Below, piece by piece: positions 20,198-31,422 of a stretch of 64,000 nt of DNA. The DNA comes from Arthrobacter sp. Soc17.1.1.1 (GTDB taxonomy: Bacteria > Actinomycetota > Actinomycetes > Actinomycetales > Micrococcaceae), in assembly GCF_036867195.1 (NCBI RefSeq), contig NZ_JBAJII010000001.1, positions 1,178,001-1,242,000 on the forward strand. Reading direction: 5' to 3'. Made by a program: the position numbers and the translations under genes. Position 1 is the first letter of the stretch. Each line of letters opens with the position of its first letter. Below the pieces are notes generated by a model, which saw nothing but the letters and a program-made list of their open reading frames with translations, did not search any database and was not told where the DNA came from.

Positions 20198-20719
20198 GTG
20201 ACCACGAACGCCCTCTCCGACTCCCGCACCATCATCCGGCCCGTCCAGCCCGAGGACTACGAGGACGTCCGCCGCATCACGCGCGGCGCCTACCTCGAGG
20301 CCGGCTACTTCGCCGACGAGGCGCACCCCTACATGGCGGTGCTGGCCGACATCGAGCACCGCGCCGAGCACGCCGAGGTCTGGGTGGCGGAGCGCGACGG
20401 CGCCGTGGTCGGATCGGTCGCCCTGACCTTCGCCGGCCAGCGGTACACGGACATCGCCGTCGAGGGCGAGCTCGAGTTCCGCATGCTCGCGGTGGATCCG
20501 GCCGTGCAGCGGGGCGGCGTGGGCCGGGCCATGGTGGAGCGCATCATCGAGCACGCCCGCAGCCTGCCCGGCATCGAGGCCGTCAGCCTGACGAGCGGAT
20601 CGGACATGGTCCGCGCGCACCGCCTCTACGAATCGATGGGCTTCGTCCGCGTCCCCGAGCGCGACTGGGAGGTCCCGAACGAGGACATCCTGCTCTGGGT
20701 CTTCCGCCTTCCGCTCTGA
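20198..20719 (+). CDS. GNAT family N-acetyltransferase
   Basis: Acetyl-CoA-dependent N-acetyltransferase of 173 residues. The fold is supported by the opening IIRPVQPEDYEDVRRI, the acetyl-CoA loop VDPAVQRGGVGRAMVERII (Q/R-x-x-G-x-G pattern) and the closing HRLYESMGFVRV. The substrate is unknown. The GTG start has no ribosome binding site; CAAAAT at 20186-20191 ends six bases upstream, which suggests a leaderless mRNA. It precedes gatCAB but is separated by a promoter-like TAGACT, so it is probably its own transcript. Confidence 0.88.
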   Translation: MTTNALSDSRTIIRPVQPEDYEDVRRITRGAYLEAGYFADEAHPYMAVLADIEHRAEHAEVWVAERDGAVVGSVALTFAGQRYTDIAVEGELEFRMLAVDPAVQRGGVGRAMVERIIEHARSLPGIEAVSLTSGSDMVRAHRLYESMGFVRVPERDWEVPNEDILLWVFRLPL

Positions 20720-20787
20720 CGCGAGGCACCGGCCGGGAGCCGCCGGCGTCGGGCCCGCCCGATGCCGGGCGCCCGCCACGCCGCCAC

Positions 20788-20793
20788 TAGACT
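20788..20793 (+). promoter_or_regulatory. Candidate -10 box for gatCAB
   Basis: TAGACT lies 38 bp before the gatC start, which would give a short leader of about 32 nt holding the GGGAGA ribosome site. A matching -35 box is not obvious. Confidence 0.45.
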
Positions 20794-20831
20794 GGAGGCA
20801 GACACCCACCTCCGACTTCCTTGGGAGATCC

Positions 20832-21128
20832 ATGGCTGAGATCAACCGGGACGACGTCGCGCACCTCGCGCGGCTCGCCCACATCGACATGAACGACGAC
20901 GAGCTCGACCGCATGGCCGGCGAGCTCGCCGTGATCGTCGATTCCATCAAGTCCGTGAGCGAGGTGGCGGGCGACGACGTCCCCGCGACCAGTCACCCCA
21001 TCCCGCTGAGCAACGTGTTCCGCGACGACGTGGTGGGCGAGACGCTCAGCAACGACGAGGCCCTCCTCGGCGCGCCCGACAACGCCGACGGCCGCTTCAA
21101 GGTGCCGGCCATCCTGGACGGGGAGTAA
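20832..21128 (+). CDS. gatC: Asp-tRNA(Asn)/Glu-tRNA(Gln) amidotransferase subunit C
   Basis: Small (98 residues) scaffolding subunit of the GatCAB amidotransferase, which turns mischarged Glu-tRNA(Gln) or Asp-tRNA(Asn) into the correct amidated forms. The typical start [21 protein letters not shown] and the C-terminal [12 protein letters not shown]...GRFKVPAIL are clear. GGGAGA precedes the ATG. It is followed by gatA 3 bp after its stop, and the three subunits form one operon. Confidence 0.97.
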   Translation: MAEINRDDVAHLARLAHIDMNDDELDRMAGELAVIVDSIKSVSEVAGDDVPATSHPIPLSNVFRDDVVGETLSNDEALLGAPDNADGRFKVPAILDGE

Positions 21129-21131
21129 CCC

Positions 21132-22645
<1,514 letters not shown>

Positions 22646-22646
<1 letters not shown>

Positions 22647-24160
22647 TGACCGCAGTAACCGATGAGATCCTGACCTTCGACGAGGCGATGGAGAAGTACG
22701 ATCCCGTCCTCGGGTTCGAGGTCCACGTGGAGCTCAACACGAGGACCAAGATGTTCTCCTCCGCGCCCAACGCGTTCGGGGACGTGCCCAACACCAATGT
22801 CACGCCCGTGGACCTCGGCCTGCCCGGCGTGCTGCCGGTCGTCAACGGTGTGGCCGTGGAGTCCGCGATCAAGATCGGCCTCGCGCTGAACTGCAGGATC
22901 GCCGAGAAGTGCTACTTCGCGCGGAAGAACTACTTCTACCCGGACACCCCGAAGAACTTCCAGACCTCCCAGTTCGAGGACCCGATCGCGTACGACGGGC
23001 ACATCGACATCGAGCTCGCCGACGGCACCGTGTTCCGCGTCGAGATCGAGCGCGCCCACATGGAGGAGGACGCCGGCAAGCTCACGCACATGGGAGGCTC
23101 CACGGGCCGCATCCAGGGCGCCGAGTTCTCCCTCGTGGACTACAACCGCGCGGGCGTCCCCCTGATCGAGATCGTGACCAAGCCCATCGAGGGCGCCGGT
23201 TCCCGGGCCCCCGAACTGGCCAAGGCCTACGTCGCCGCGATCCGCGAGATCGTCAAGAACCTCGGCGTCTCCGACGCCCGCATGGAGCGCGGCAACGTGC
23301 GCTGCGACGCGAACGTCTCCCTCCGCCCGCACGGCCAGGAGAAGTTCGGCACCCGCACAGAGACCAAGAACGTGAACTCCCTGCGCTCGGTCGAGCACGC
23401 CGTCCGCTACGAGATCCAGCGCCACGCCGCCGTCCTCGACTCCGGCACGCCCATCATCCAGGAGACGCGCCACTGGCACGAGGACACGCGCTCGACGACG
23501 TCCGGGCGCCCCAAGTCCGACGCCGACGACTACCGCTACTTCCCCGAGCCGGACCTCGTTCCTGTCGTGACGAACGAGGCCTGGATCGAGAAGCTCCGTG
23601 CCGAGCTGCCCGAGCCGCCCGCCGAGCGCCGCAAGCGCCTCCAGGCCGACTGGGGGTACTCCGACGCCGAGTTCCGCGACGTCGTCAACGCCGGCGTCAT
23701 GTCCTCCATCGAGGACACGATCGCCGCCGGTGTGAGTGCCGCCGTCGCCCGCAAGTGGTGGATGGGCGAGATCTCCCGCCGCGCGAAGCTCGCCGACGTG
23801 GAGCCCGCGGAGCTCGGCGTCACGCCCGAGCTGATCGTGGAGCTCAACGCGCTCATCGAGTCCGGCAAGATCAACGACAAGCTCTCACGCGACGTGCTCG
23901 ACGGCGTCCTCGCCGGTGAGGGCACGCCCGCGGAGGTCGTGGAGCAGCGCGGCCTGGCGGTCGTGTCCGACGACGGACCCCTCCTCGAGGCGATCGACGG
24001 CGCCCTCGCGGCCCAGCCGGACGTCGCCGAGAAGATCCGCGGCGGCAAGATCCAGGCCGTCGGGGCGATCGTGGGCGGCGTCATGAAGGCGACCCGCGGG
24101 CAGGCCGACGCGGGCCGTGTCCGCGAGCTCATCCTGCAGCGCCTCGGCGTCGAGGGGTAG
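22646..24160 (+). CDS. gatB: Asp-tRNA(Asn)/Glu-tRNA(Gln) amidotransferase subunit B
   Basis: Kinase/transamidase subunit (504 residues) that activates the misacylated tRNA and transfers ammonia. It has the GatB signature [20 protein letters not shown], the [17 protein letters not shown] segment, the [18 protein letters not shown] block and the C-terminal YqeY-like helical domain ending [18 protein letters not shown]. The start overlaps gatA by one base. With gatC and gatA it completes the tRNA-dependent amidation enzyme, as expected for actinobacteria that lack GlnRS. Confidence 0.98.
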
Positions 24161-24182
24161 CGCGGGTCAACAGGGGGTTCGG

Positions 24183-25082
24183 ATGGCGATGATGCCGGCG
24201 GCGGAGTTCGACATCGAGGCTCCGCTCGTCGCCGCGCTGCTCGCTGCGCAGATGCCCGATCTCGCGCACCTGCCCGTCCGGGCCGTCGGCGGCGGATGGG
24301 ACAACACGCTCTTCCGGCTGGGCGGGCACCTCGTGGTGCGGCTGCCGCGGCGCGCCGTCGCCGACGCCCTGATGGTCGCCGAGCAGCAGTGGCTCCCGGG
24401 CCTCGCGGCGTCCCTGTCCGTGCCGACGTCGGCGCCCGTGCGGGCCGGCGTGCCGGGCTGCGGCTACCCGTGGCACTGGTCCGTGTCCCGATGGATCCAC
24501 GGGGTCGGCGGCCTGACCGTCCCGCGGTCCGGGCGCTCCTCGACGGCCGTCCCGCTTGCACGGTTCCTCGCCGCGTTCCAGCGTCCAGCCCCGCCGGACG
24601 CCCCCGTGAGTCCCGTGGGCCGCGGCGGTCCGCTGGCGGCGCGTGACGACGCCGTCCGGGCGCGGCTCGCGTCGCTGCCGGCGGCCCCCGGCGGATCCGC
24701 CGCGCCGCTGCTGGAGGTCTGGGAGGAGTCCCTCGCGGCACCGGTCTGGTCCGACGCGCCGCTGTGGCTGCACGGCGACCTGCACCCGGCCAACGTGGTC
24801 CTCGCCCCGGACGGCGCGCTGGCCGGCGTCGTGGACTTCGGCGACCTGTGCGCCGGGGACCCGGCGACGGACCTCGCCGCCGCCTGGCTGCACTTCGACG
24901 CCGCCGGCCGCGCCACGTTCCGCACGGCACTCGAGGCGCTGCGCCCCACCGACGCCGCGACCTGGGCCCGCGCGCGAGGCTGGGCGGTGAGCCTGGGCAG
25001 CGCCCTCGCGGCGGCGTCGGACGATGCCCCCGCCCTCCACGCACTCGGCGTCGGGGTCCTCGGAGCGGTGCTGGAGGACTGA
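24183..25082 (+). CDS. Aminoglycoside phosphotransferase-family kinase
   Basis: APH/choline-kinase fold phosphotransferase of 299 residues. Visible: [20 protein letters not shown] as the nucleotide-binding strand-loop, the catalytic Brenner motif [11 protein letters not shown] and the [14 protein letters not shown] metal-binding motif. Members phosphorylate aminoglycosides, choline or other small molecules, and the chromosomal housekeeping setting does not point to resistance. ATG 24183 is preceded by a G-rich run (AGGGGG), and it starts 23 bp after gatB, so it may be read through from that operon. Confidence 0.85.
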   Translation: MAMMPAAEFDIEAPLVAALLAAQMPDLAHLPVRAVGGGWDNTLFRLGGHLVVRLPRRAVADALMVAEQQWLPGLAASLSVPTSAPVRAGVPGCGYPWHWSVSRWIHGVGGLTVPRSGRSSTAVPLARFLAAFQRPAPPDAPVSPVGRGGPLAARDDAVRARLASLPAAPGGSAAPLLEVWEESLAAPVWSDAPLWLHGDLHPANVVLAPDGALAGVVDFGDLCAGDPATDLAAAWLHFDAAGRATFRTALEALRPTDAATWARARGWAVSLGSALAAASDDAPALHALGVGVLGAVLED

Positions 25083-25136
25083 CCGGCGCCGTCTCGCGCC
25101 CGGCCGCCCGACGGGCCCCACGCCGGCGGCCGCTGG

Positions 25137-25154
25137 TAGTGTTGCCCCGGGCAA
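25137..25154 (+). promoter_or_regulatory. Candidate promoter and operator of tdh-kbl
   Basis: TAGTGT at 25137-25142 could be a -10 box. It abuts a perfect 6-1-6 dyad (TTGCCCCGGGCAA, 25142-25154) placed where transcription would begin. A regulator bound there would block initiation. The remaining leader, about 75 nt, shows no known riboswitch. Confidence 0.4.
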
Positions 25155-25230
25155 TATCCCGCCCTGCACTCGAACCGCCAGGCCCAGCCCACCCCGCTGG
25201 AGGACCGGGCGGCCTGGAAGGAATCGTTCA

Positions 25231-26274
25231 GTGAAGGCGCTGTACAAATCCGGGGCTCATCCCGGCTTCGAACTCGTGGACCGGCCCGAACCCGACGCGG
25301 GGTGGGGCGAGGTCAAGATCCGGGTCATCACCACCGGCATCTGCGGGACGGACCTCCACATCGAGAGCTGGGACGCCTGGGCGCAGGGCATGATCTCGGC
25401 CCCTCTCATCCCCGGCCACGAGTTCTACGGCGAGGTCGTGGCCCTCGGGGACGGCGTCCGCGACATCCGCATCGGCGACCGCGTCTCCGGCGAGGGGCAC
25501 ATCGTCTGCGGGATCTGCCGCAACTGCCGGGCCGGCCGCCGCCAGATGTGCATCCACACCTCGAGCGTCGGCGTGCAGCGCGACGGCGCGTTCGCCGAGT
25601 TCGTCGTCGTCCCCGAGACCAACGTCTGGGTGCACGACGCGACCATCACCCCCGAGCTCGGCGCCGTCTTCGACCCCTTCGGCAACGCCGTCCACACCGC
25701 GCTCAGCTTCCCTCTCGTCGGCGAGGACGTCCTCATCACCGGGGCCGGCCCCATCGGGCTCATGGCCGTCGCCGTCGCCCGCCACGCCGGGGCCCGGAAG
25801 ATCGCGATCACCGACGTCTCCGCCCCGCGCCTCGAGCTCGCCCGCGGCGTGGGCGCGGACATCGCCGTCGACGTCAGCCGCATGCGCGTCGCCGACGCCC
25901 AGCGCGAGCTCGGCATGAAGGAGGGCTTCGACATCGGGATGGAGATGTCCGGCCACGCGACCGCCCTGCCCGAGATGATCGACAACATGAACCACGGCGG
26001 GAAGATCGCCATGCTCGGTCTGCCGTCCGGCCCCATCTCCATCGACTGGGGCAAGGTGGTGACGCATATGCTCACCCTCAAGGGCATCTACGGACGGGAG
26101 ATGTTCGAGACCTGGTACGCGATGAGCGCCATGCTGCAGTCCAACGGGACGCTGCGCGAGGCGGTCGCGTCCGTGGTCACCGACTGCCTGCCGGCGAGCC
26201 AGTGGCAGCAGGGCTTCACAACAGCGCGCGACGGCGCCAGCGGCAAAGTGGTCCTCGACTGGACCACCTTCTAG
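25231..26274 (+). CDS. tdh: L-threonine 3-dehydrogenase
   Basis: Zinc- and NAD-dependent oxidation of L-threonine to 2-amino-3-oxobutanoate. Medium-chain dehydrogenase (347 residues) with catalytic zinc ligands in [15 protein letters not shown] and GHEFYGE, structural zinc cysteines in [15 protein letters not shown], and nucleotide motif GAGPIGLMA. The [11 protein letters not shown] signature and the [12 protein letters not shown] segment are typical of Tdh rather than other alcohol dehydrogenases. GTG 25231 has GGAAGGA at 25216-25222. Kbl follows 14 bp downstream and uses the product, so this is a threonine-to-glycine operon. Confidence 0.95.
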   Translation: MKALYKSGAHPGFELVDRPEPDAGWGEVKIRVITTGICGTDLHIESWDAWAQGMISAPLIPGHEFYGEVVALGDGVRDIRIGDRVSGEGHIVCGICRNCRAGRRQMCIHTSSVGVQRDGAFAEFVVVPETNVWVHDATITPELGAVFDPFGNAVHTALSFPLVGEDVLITGAGPIGLMAVAVARHAGARKIAITDVSAPRLELARGVGADIAVDVSRMRVADAQRELGMKEGFDIGMEMSGHATALPEMIDNMNHGGKIAMLGLPSGPISIDWGKVVTHMLTLKGIYGREMFETWYAMSAMLQSNGTLREAVASVVTDCLPASQWQQGFTTARDGASGKVVLDWTTF

Positions 26275-26288
26275 GAAGCAGGAACACC

Positions 26289-27554
26289 ATGTACTCAGCA
26301 GTCCGCGACCAGCTCGCCGGTGAACTCGACGACATCCGCAGCGCCGGCCTCTTCAAGCACGAACGGCGCATCTCCTCGCCGCAGTCCAGCCACATCACGG
26401 CCGGAGCGCTCGACGCCGGGGACGCCGACGTCCTCAACTTCTGCGCCAACAACTACCTCGGCCTCGCCGACCACCCGGACATCATCGCCTCGGCCAAGAC
26501 CGCCCTCGACGAGCGCGGGTTCGGCATGGCCTCGGTGCGCTTCATCTGCGGCACCCAGGACCTCCATCTCGACCTCGAGCGGCGCGTCTCGCAGTTCCTC
26601 GGCACCGAGGACACCATCCTCTTCTCCTCCTGCTTCGACGCGAACGGCGGGGTCTTCGAATCCCTGCTCGGCGCGGAGGACGCCGTGATCTCGGATGCGC
26701 TGAACCACGCGTCGATCATCGACGGCATCCGCCTGTCCAAGGCCCAGCGCTTCCGCTACGCGAACCGGGACATGGCGGACCTCGAGGCGAAGCTGCAGGA
26801 CGCCTCGGGGGCCCGGCGCCGCCTGATCGTCACGGACGGCGTCTTCTCCATGGACGGCTACCTCGCACCGCTCGAGGCCATCTGCGACCTCGCCGAGCGG
26901 TACGACGCGATGGTCATGGTGGACGACTCCCACGCCGTCGGCTTCATGGGCGCGACCGGCGCCGGGACCCCGGAGCACGCGGGGGTCGCGAGCCGGGTGG
27001 ACATCTTCACGGGGACCTTCGGCAAGGCGCTCGGCGGGGCGTCCGGCGGGTACGTCGCCGCCCGCGCCGAGATCGTCGCCCTGCTGCGGCAGCGGGCCCG
27101 CCCGTACCTGTTCTCCAACTCCCTCGCGCCCTCCATCGTCGCCGCGACACTGACGGCACTGGACCTCGTGCAGAACAGCGGGGAGCTCCGGGAGACCCTC
27201 ACCCGCAACGCGGCCCTCTTCCGCCGCCGCATGACCGAGGAGGGGTTCGACCTCCTCGAGGGCGAGCACGCGATCATCCCGGTGATGTTCGGTGATGCCG
27301 TGCTCGCCGCCCGCACCGCCGACGCCATGCTCGCGCACGGCGTCTTCGTCACCGCGTTCAGCTACCCCGTGGTGCCGAAGGGCGCCGCCCGCATCCGCGT
27401 GCAGCTCTCCGCAGCGCACACCGGGGAGGACATCGAGGCGTGCGTGCAGGCGTTCGTCGCCGCGCGTGCCGAGGTGGACGCGGGCAGTCCGGGAGCGGAT
27501 GGCGGGCAGGCGTCCGACGCCGGCGCGCCGGGCGCGCACGTGGGTGGCGCGTAA
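26289..27554 (+). CDS. kbl: Glycine C-acetyltransferase (2-amino-3-ketobutyrate CoA ligase)
   Basis: PLP enzyme (421 residues) that cleaves 2-amino-3-oxobutanoate with CoA to glycine and acetyl-CoA, the second step of threonine breakdown. The alpha-oxoamine synthase signature is complete: [44 protein letters not shown] and the PLP lysine in [14 protein letters not shown]. It carries about 25 extra Gly/Ala/Asp-rich C-terminal residues beyond the usual end. It is coupled to tdh by a 14-bp spacer containing GGAAC. Confidence 0.96.
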   Translation: MYSAVRDQLAGELDDIRSAGLFKHERRISSPQSSHITAGALDAGDADVLNFCANNYLGLADHPDIIASAKTALDERGFGMASVRFICGTQDLHLDLERRVSQFLGTEDTILFSSCFDANGGVFESLLGAEDAVISDALNHASIIDGIRLSKAQRFRYANRDMADLEAKLQDASGARRRLIVTDGVFSMDGYLAPLEAICDLAERYDAMVMVDDSHAVGFMGATGAGTPEHAGVASRVDIFTGTFGKALGGASGGYVAARAEIVALLRQRARPYLFSNSLAPSIVAATLTALDLVQNSGELRETLTRNAALFRRRMTEEGFDLLEGEHAIIPVMFGDAVLAARTADAMLAHGVFVTAFSYPVVPKGAARIRVQLSAAHTGEDIEACVQAFVAARAEVDAGSPGADGGQASDAGAPGAHVGGA

Positions 27555-27585
27555 TCCGGTACCACCTCGCGGGTTCCTGCAGGTC

Positions 27586-27969
27586 CTAGGGGAGCACGTC
27601 CCCGTCGACATACATCCAGCGCCCTTCCACCCGGACGAATCGGCTGCGCTCCTGCAGCAGCCCCGACCGCCCGGCCCTCCGGAACGACGCCCGGTACTCC
27701 ACCACGCCGGCGTCGTCGCGGTCGCCGCCGAGGGCCGTGTCGACGATCTGCAGGCGCCGCCACTCGACGTCCCCGTCGAGATCGACGGTATCCGGACGTG
27801 TCGATGGGTCCCACGAATCGAGCAGGTACCTCTCGAGCCCGAGAGCGAACGCCGAGAACCGTGAGCGCATCAGTGCCAACGCCGTCGACGCTGCCCCTCC
27901 CCGGTGGAGCGGCCCGCAGCATTCCCCATACGGCAGAGCGGTTCCGCAGGGGCAGTCGTCGAGCGTCAT
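27586..27969 (-). CDS. YchJ-family SEC-C motif protein (UPF0225)
   Basis: Protein of 127 residues starting with the Cys-rich SEC-C metal-binding motif CPCGTALPYGECCGPLH, followed by an NTF2-like domain (SRFSAFALGLERYLLDSWDPS to GRWMYVDGDVLP). This is the YchJ architecture. The function is unknown; zinc binding is expected. The ribosome site AGGAGAGG precedes the ATG on the minus strand. It runs opposite kbl and is probably transcribed alone, since the quinone reductase gene ends 34 bp upstream. Confidence 0.88.
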   Translation of the reverse strand: MTLDDCPCGTALPYGECCGPLHRGGAASTALALMRSRFSAFALGLERYLLDSWDPSTRPDTVDLDGDVEWRRLQIVDTALGGDRDDAGVVEYRASFRRAGRSGLLQERSRFVRVEGRWMYVDGDVLP

Positions 27970-28003
27970 ACGATTCCTCTCCTGACCGGGAAGGGTCGAT
28001 CGC

Positions 28004-29026
28004 TCAGGAGTTCTCGTCGGAGACGCGAATGATGACCTTGCCGGTCACACCGTTCTCGACGGCGTCGTGAGCGGCGCCGGTCTCCTCGAGCGGAAACCAG
28101 GAGAGGGGGAGTCCGGCAGCCTTCCCGACAGGCAATACCCCGCTGCTCAGCGCCGCCGTGATGTCCTCCGCCGCAGCGACGAGCGCATCCTGACCCACCG
28201 TGTAGAGCAGCAGGCCCTGCCAGCGGACGTTCTTCGCGAAACTCGCGATCACGGGGGCGGTGAAGTCGTCACCATTGTTGTTCGCGTAGTACGCGATGGA
28301 GCCATGGTTGGCGATCACCTCGACGTCGAGCGCGGCGTTTTGCCCGGGGGACACCTCCACGACATGGTCGACGCCGCCTGGAGCGACCTCGCGGATGCGT
28401 TGGGCGAGGGAATCGTCGGGGTAGCGGAGAACGTGGTGGGCCCCCGCGGCGCGACCGAGCTCGGCCTTCGCGTCGCTGCTGACCGTTGCGATGACGGTTG
28501 CGCCTGCCCAGACGGCGAGTTGAATCGCTGCGTGGCCTACGGCTCCGGCGCCGCCCTGGACGAGGACTGTGCGTCCCTCGAGGGCGCCGGGAGCGAGTCG
28601 CGACGGCCCCTGCTCGTGGACGGTCAGGGCGCGGTGCGCCGTCATCGCCGGTACACCCAGGCTGGCTGCCACCTCGAGATCGACGCCGTCCGGCAGGCGG
28701 ACAGCCCGTTCGGCGGGAATCACGGTGAACTCCTGGGCGGTCCCCGTCGGGCGGCCGTGAGCAGCCAGGTAGATCCATACCCGGTCGCCTACCTGCGGCT
28801 CGGTGACGCCCTCCCCGACCGCGTCGACGACTCCGGCGCCGTCCTGGTTGGGGACCACCTCGGGGAACGGGAGGTCGCCGTCGGCGCGGGCCTTCCAATC
28901 CGTGGGATTCACGCCGGAGTTGACGATGCGGACTCGCACTTCGCCCGGACCGGGCGTCGCGACGTCGCGGTCGACGAGAGAGAGAACGGAGGAGGGACCG
29001 GTGGAGGAATAGACGATTGCTTTCAC
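28004..29026 (-). CDS. NADPH:quinone oxidoreductase-like (zeta-crystallin family)
   Basis: Medium-chain reductase without zinc ligands, 340 residues. MKAIVYSSTGPSSVLSL, GVNPTDWKARAD, the nucleotide loop VLVQGGAGAVGHAAIQLA and the terminal GVTGKVIIRV match quinone reductases of the QOR type. It would reduce quinones or enone-type carbonyls with NADPH. Third-position use is less GC-biased than its neighbours, visible as more A/T codons. This hints at a more recent arrival, but is weak evidence. GTG 29026 is the only start near the family's usual N-terminus. Divergent from the FAD oxidoreductase gene. Confidence 0.88.
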   Translation of the reverse strand: MKAIVYSSTGPSSVLSLVDRDVATPGPGEVRVRIVNSGVNPTDWKARADGDLPFPEVVPNQDGAGVVDAVGEGVTEPQVGDRVWIYLAAHGRPTGTAQEFTVIPAERAVRLPDGVDLEVAASLGVPAMTAHRALTVHEQGPSRLAPGALEGRTVLVQGGAGAVGHAAIQLAVWAGATVIATVSSDAKAELGRAAGAHHVLRYPDDSLAQRIREVAPGGVDHVVEVSPGQNAALDVEVIANHGSIAYYANNNGDDFTAPVIASFAKNVRWQGLLLYTVGQDALVAAAEDITAALSSGVLPVGKAAGLPLSWFPLEETGAAHDAVENGVTGKVIIRVSDENS

Positions 29027-29142
29027 GACTAGCGGGAACCGTCAGTGCCCGGACGGTATTCCCCGGGCTCGGGGTCCGCCCGATCGACGGGGAGAGCACA
29101 CCGGACGCCCCGGATGGGGGAGCGCCATCCTAGGATGACGGG

Positions 29143-30240
29143 ATGAGCCCCCTCGAGTGCGACGTCCTGATCATCGGCGGCGGGATCGCCGGCCTCTCCC
29201 TCGCGTCCACCCTCGCTCCGTTCTCGAGCGTGGTCCTCGTCGAGGCGGAGGGCACGCTCGGGTACCACACGTCGTCGCGCTCGGCCCGGCAGCTCATCCC
29301 GAGCTACGGTCCCGCACCGGTGCGGGACCTCACCCGCCGAACCCTCGACCTCCTCTCCGGCGTCCAGTCCTCCACCGGCCTGTCACTGACCGTGCCGCGG
29401 TCCTTCCTGCTCATCGGCTCCGAGGCCGACGTCGCCGCGGGGGCGAGCGACTCGATGCGCCCCGTGTCCCACGCCGAGGCCCTCGAGCTGTGCCCGCAGC
29501 TGCGCCCCGAGGCCTTCGGTGCAGCAGCCCTCGACACGGACTGTGTCGGCACCGACACGGACCTCCTCCTCGAGTACCACCGTCGCCGCGCGAGCGACGA
29601 CGGCGTGATCATCCTGACGGGTGCCGAGGTGACCTCGGCCCGCTACGACGGCGCCGGGTGGAGTGTCCGGGCGGGCTACCGGCCCATCACCGCGGAGGTC
29701 GTCGTCGACGCGGCCGGAGCCTGGGCCGACGGGGTCGCGGACGTGTGCGGCGTCGCGCCGCAGGGCCTCGTCCCACTCCGGCGGACCGCGGCGATCGGCA
29801 CCGCCACCCACGCTCCGCCCGTCGGGACGCCCATGGTCGCGGCCGCGGACGAGTCGTTCTACTACCGGCCCGACGCCGAGGGCGTGCTCATCTCGCCGTG
29901 CGAGGCCGAGCCCGCCGAGCCGGGTGACGCCCAACCCCACCCCGGGGACGTCGAGCGCCTCGTGGAGCACCTCGCGACGGTCGCCGACCTGGGCATCACC
30001 GGTGTCACGCGGGCCTGGACCGGCCTGCGCACCCAGCGGGCGTCGGGCCTGCCCGTGGTCGGCTTCGATCCGGGGCACCCGGGTTTCTTCTGGCTCGCCG
30101 GGCAGGGAGGCTACGGGTTCCAGACGTCGTCGGGGATCGCCGAACTGGCGACCGTCCTGCTCACGGGCGCCGACCCGGCCGACCTCGGTGCCGATCCGGG
30201 CGGCATCGCGGCGGCCGCAGCAGCACTCCGGCCCGCCTGA
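29143..30240 (+). CDS. FAD-dependent oxidoreductase (DAO superfamily)
   Basis: FAD flavoprotein of 365 residues with the N-terminal dinucleotide motif DVLIIGGGIAGLSLA and a C-terminal region GFFWLAGQGGYGFQTSSGIAEL typical of D-amino-acid-oxidase-like dehydrogenases. The substrate could be a D-amino acid, sarcosine-like amine or 2-hydroxy acid. The ATG has no ribosome binding site; TAGGAT at 29131-29136 ends six bases upstream, a leaderless pattern. It stands alone between divergent and same-strand genes. Confidence 0.88.
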   Translation: MSPLECDVLIIGGGIAGLSLASTLAPFSSVVLVEAEGTLGYHTSSRSARQLIPSYGPAPVRDLTRRTLDLLSGVQSSTGLSLTVPRSFLLIGSEADVAAGASDSMRPVSHAEALELCPQLRPEAFGAAALDTDCVGTDTDLLLEYHRRRASDDGVIILTGAEVTSARYDGAGWSVRAGYRPITAEVVVDAAGAWADGVADVCGVAPQGLVPLRRTAAIGTATHAPPVGTPMVAAADESFYYRPDAEGVLISPCEAEPAEPGDAQPHPGDVERLVEHLATVADLGITGVTRAWTGLRTQRASGLPVVGFDPGHPGFFWLAGQGGYGFQTSSGIAELATVLLTGADPADLGADPGGIAAAAAALRPA

Positions 30241-30423
30241 CCGGGTGCCGCAGCAGCGCCCGGGCCCATGCGCAACCGGCGTCCCCGCGCGGCGCCACCC
30301 GGCCGCGACCTGCGATGTCTCCGTAGAGTAGGGGCAGGAGGCAGCCCCGGTTCGTGCCGGCGGCGGGCCCGGTCATCGTCGGAACACCCGCCCCCGCGGC
30401 GGTCACACGGAACGGGAAGCATC

Positions 30424-31398
30424 ATGTCGGCACACGGAGGCAACAGGGCGATCATCGCTGCCCTCGCCGCGAACCTCACCATCGCCGCGCTCAAATTCGT
30501 GGCCTTCGCGCTCACGCGCTCGTCGTCGATGCTCGCCGAGGGCATCCACTCCGTGGCGGACTCGGGCAACCAGGTCCTCCTGCTGGTCGGCGGCAAACGG
30601 TCCAGACGCCGTGCGAGTGCCGAGCACCCCTTCGGCTACGGACGCGAGCGCTACATCTACGCCTTCATCGTGTCGATCGTCCTGTTCAGCGTCGGCGGCC
30701 TGTTCGCGCTGTACGAGGCGTACCACAAGTACCAGGACCCGCACCCGATCGAGGGCGCGTTCTGGTGGGTCCCGCTCGCGGTCCTGATCGGCGCGATCAT
30801 CGCCGAGTCCTTCTCGTTCCGCACGGCCATCAGGGAGTCCAACCAGGTGCGCGGCGGCATGGGCTGGGTGCGCTTCGTCCGTACCGCCAAGTCGCCCGAG
30901 CTGCCCGTGATCCTCCTCGAGGACTTCGGTGCCCTCATCGGCCTGATGTTCGCGCTGTTCGGCGTCTCCATGACCCTGCTCACGGACAACGGCCTCTGGG
31001 ACGCGGCGGGCACCGCGATGATCGGCCTGCTGCTCGTGGCCATCGCCGCCGTCCTCGCCGTCGAGACCAAGAGCCTGCTGCTCGGCGAATCCGCCTCCGC
31101 GGCGGACGTCGCGAAGATCGAGGCGGCCATCGCCGGTGACGGTTCCACCCGGATCATCCACCTCAAGACCCTGCACCTCGGCCCCGACGAACTGCTAGTC
31201 GCCGCGAAGATCTCGGTCGGCAGCCGGGAGAGCGGCGCCCGCATCGCCGCCGACATCAACGGCGCCGAACAGCGCATCCGGGCCGCCGTCCCCATCGCCA
31301 CGGCCATCTATCTCGAGCCCGATCTGTTCGACGCCGGGGCTTCCTCGACGCCCTCAGCGAACGGGAGCTCCACGGCCGCCGGACGCAGCGGCCAGTAG
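30424..31398 (+). CDS. Cation diffusion facilitator transporter
   Basis: CDF-type divalent metal/proton antiporter of 324 residues in the cytoplasmic membrane. The first metal site is in SMLAEGIHSVADSGNQ (H-x-x-x-D) and a second in VILLEDFGALIG; several membrane segments follow, ending in a C-terminal cytoplasmic domain (ADVAKIEAAIAG...). Likely exports Zn, Fe, Mn or Co. ATG 30424 has no strong ribosome site; TAGAGT at 30324-30329 could be the -10, leaving a leader of about 90 nt in which no known riboswitch is recognised. It is followed by an ion-antiporter pair. Confidence 0.9.
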   Translation: MSAHGGNRAIIAALAANLTIAALKFVAFALTRSSSMLAEGIHSVADSGNQVLLLVGGKRSRRRASAEHPFGYGRERYIYAFIVSIVLFSVGGLFALYEAYHKYQDPHPIEGAFWWVPLAVLIGAIIAESFSFRTAIRESNQVRGGMGWVRFVRTAKSPELPVILLEDFGALIGLMFALFGVSMTLLTDNGLWDAAGTAMIGLLLVAIAAVLAVETKSLLLGESASAADVAKIEAAIAGDGSTRIIHLKTLHLGPDELLVAAKISVGSRESGARIAADINGAEQRIRAAVPIATAIYLEPDLFDAGASSTPSANGSSTAAGRSGQ

Positions 31399-31422
31399 CC
31401 GCGGCGGGTCTAGGATGGGCGC

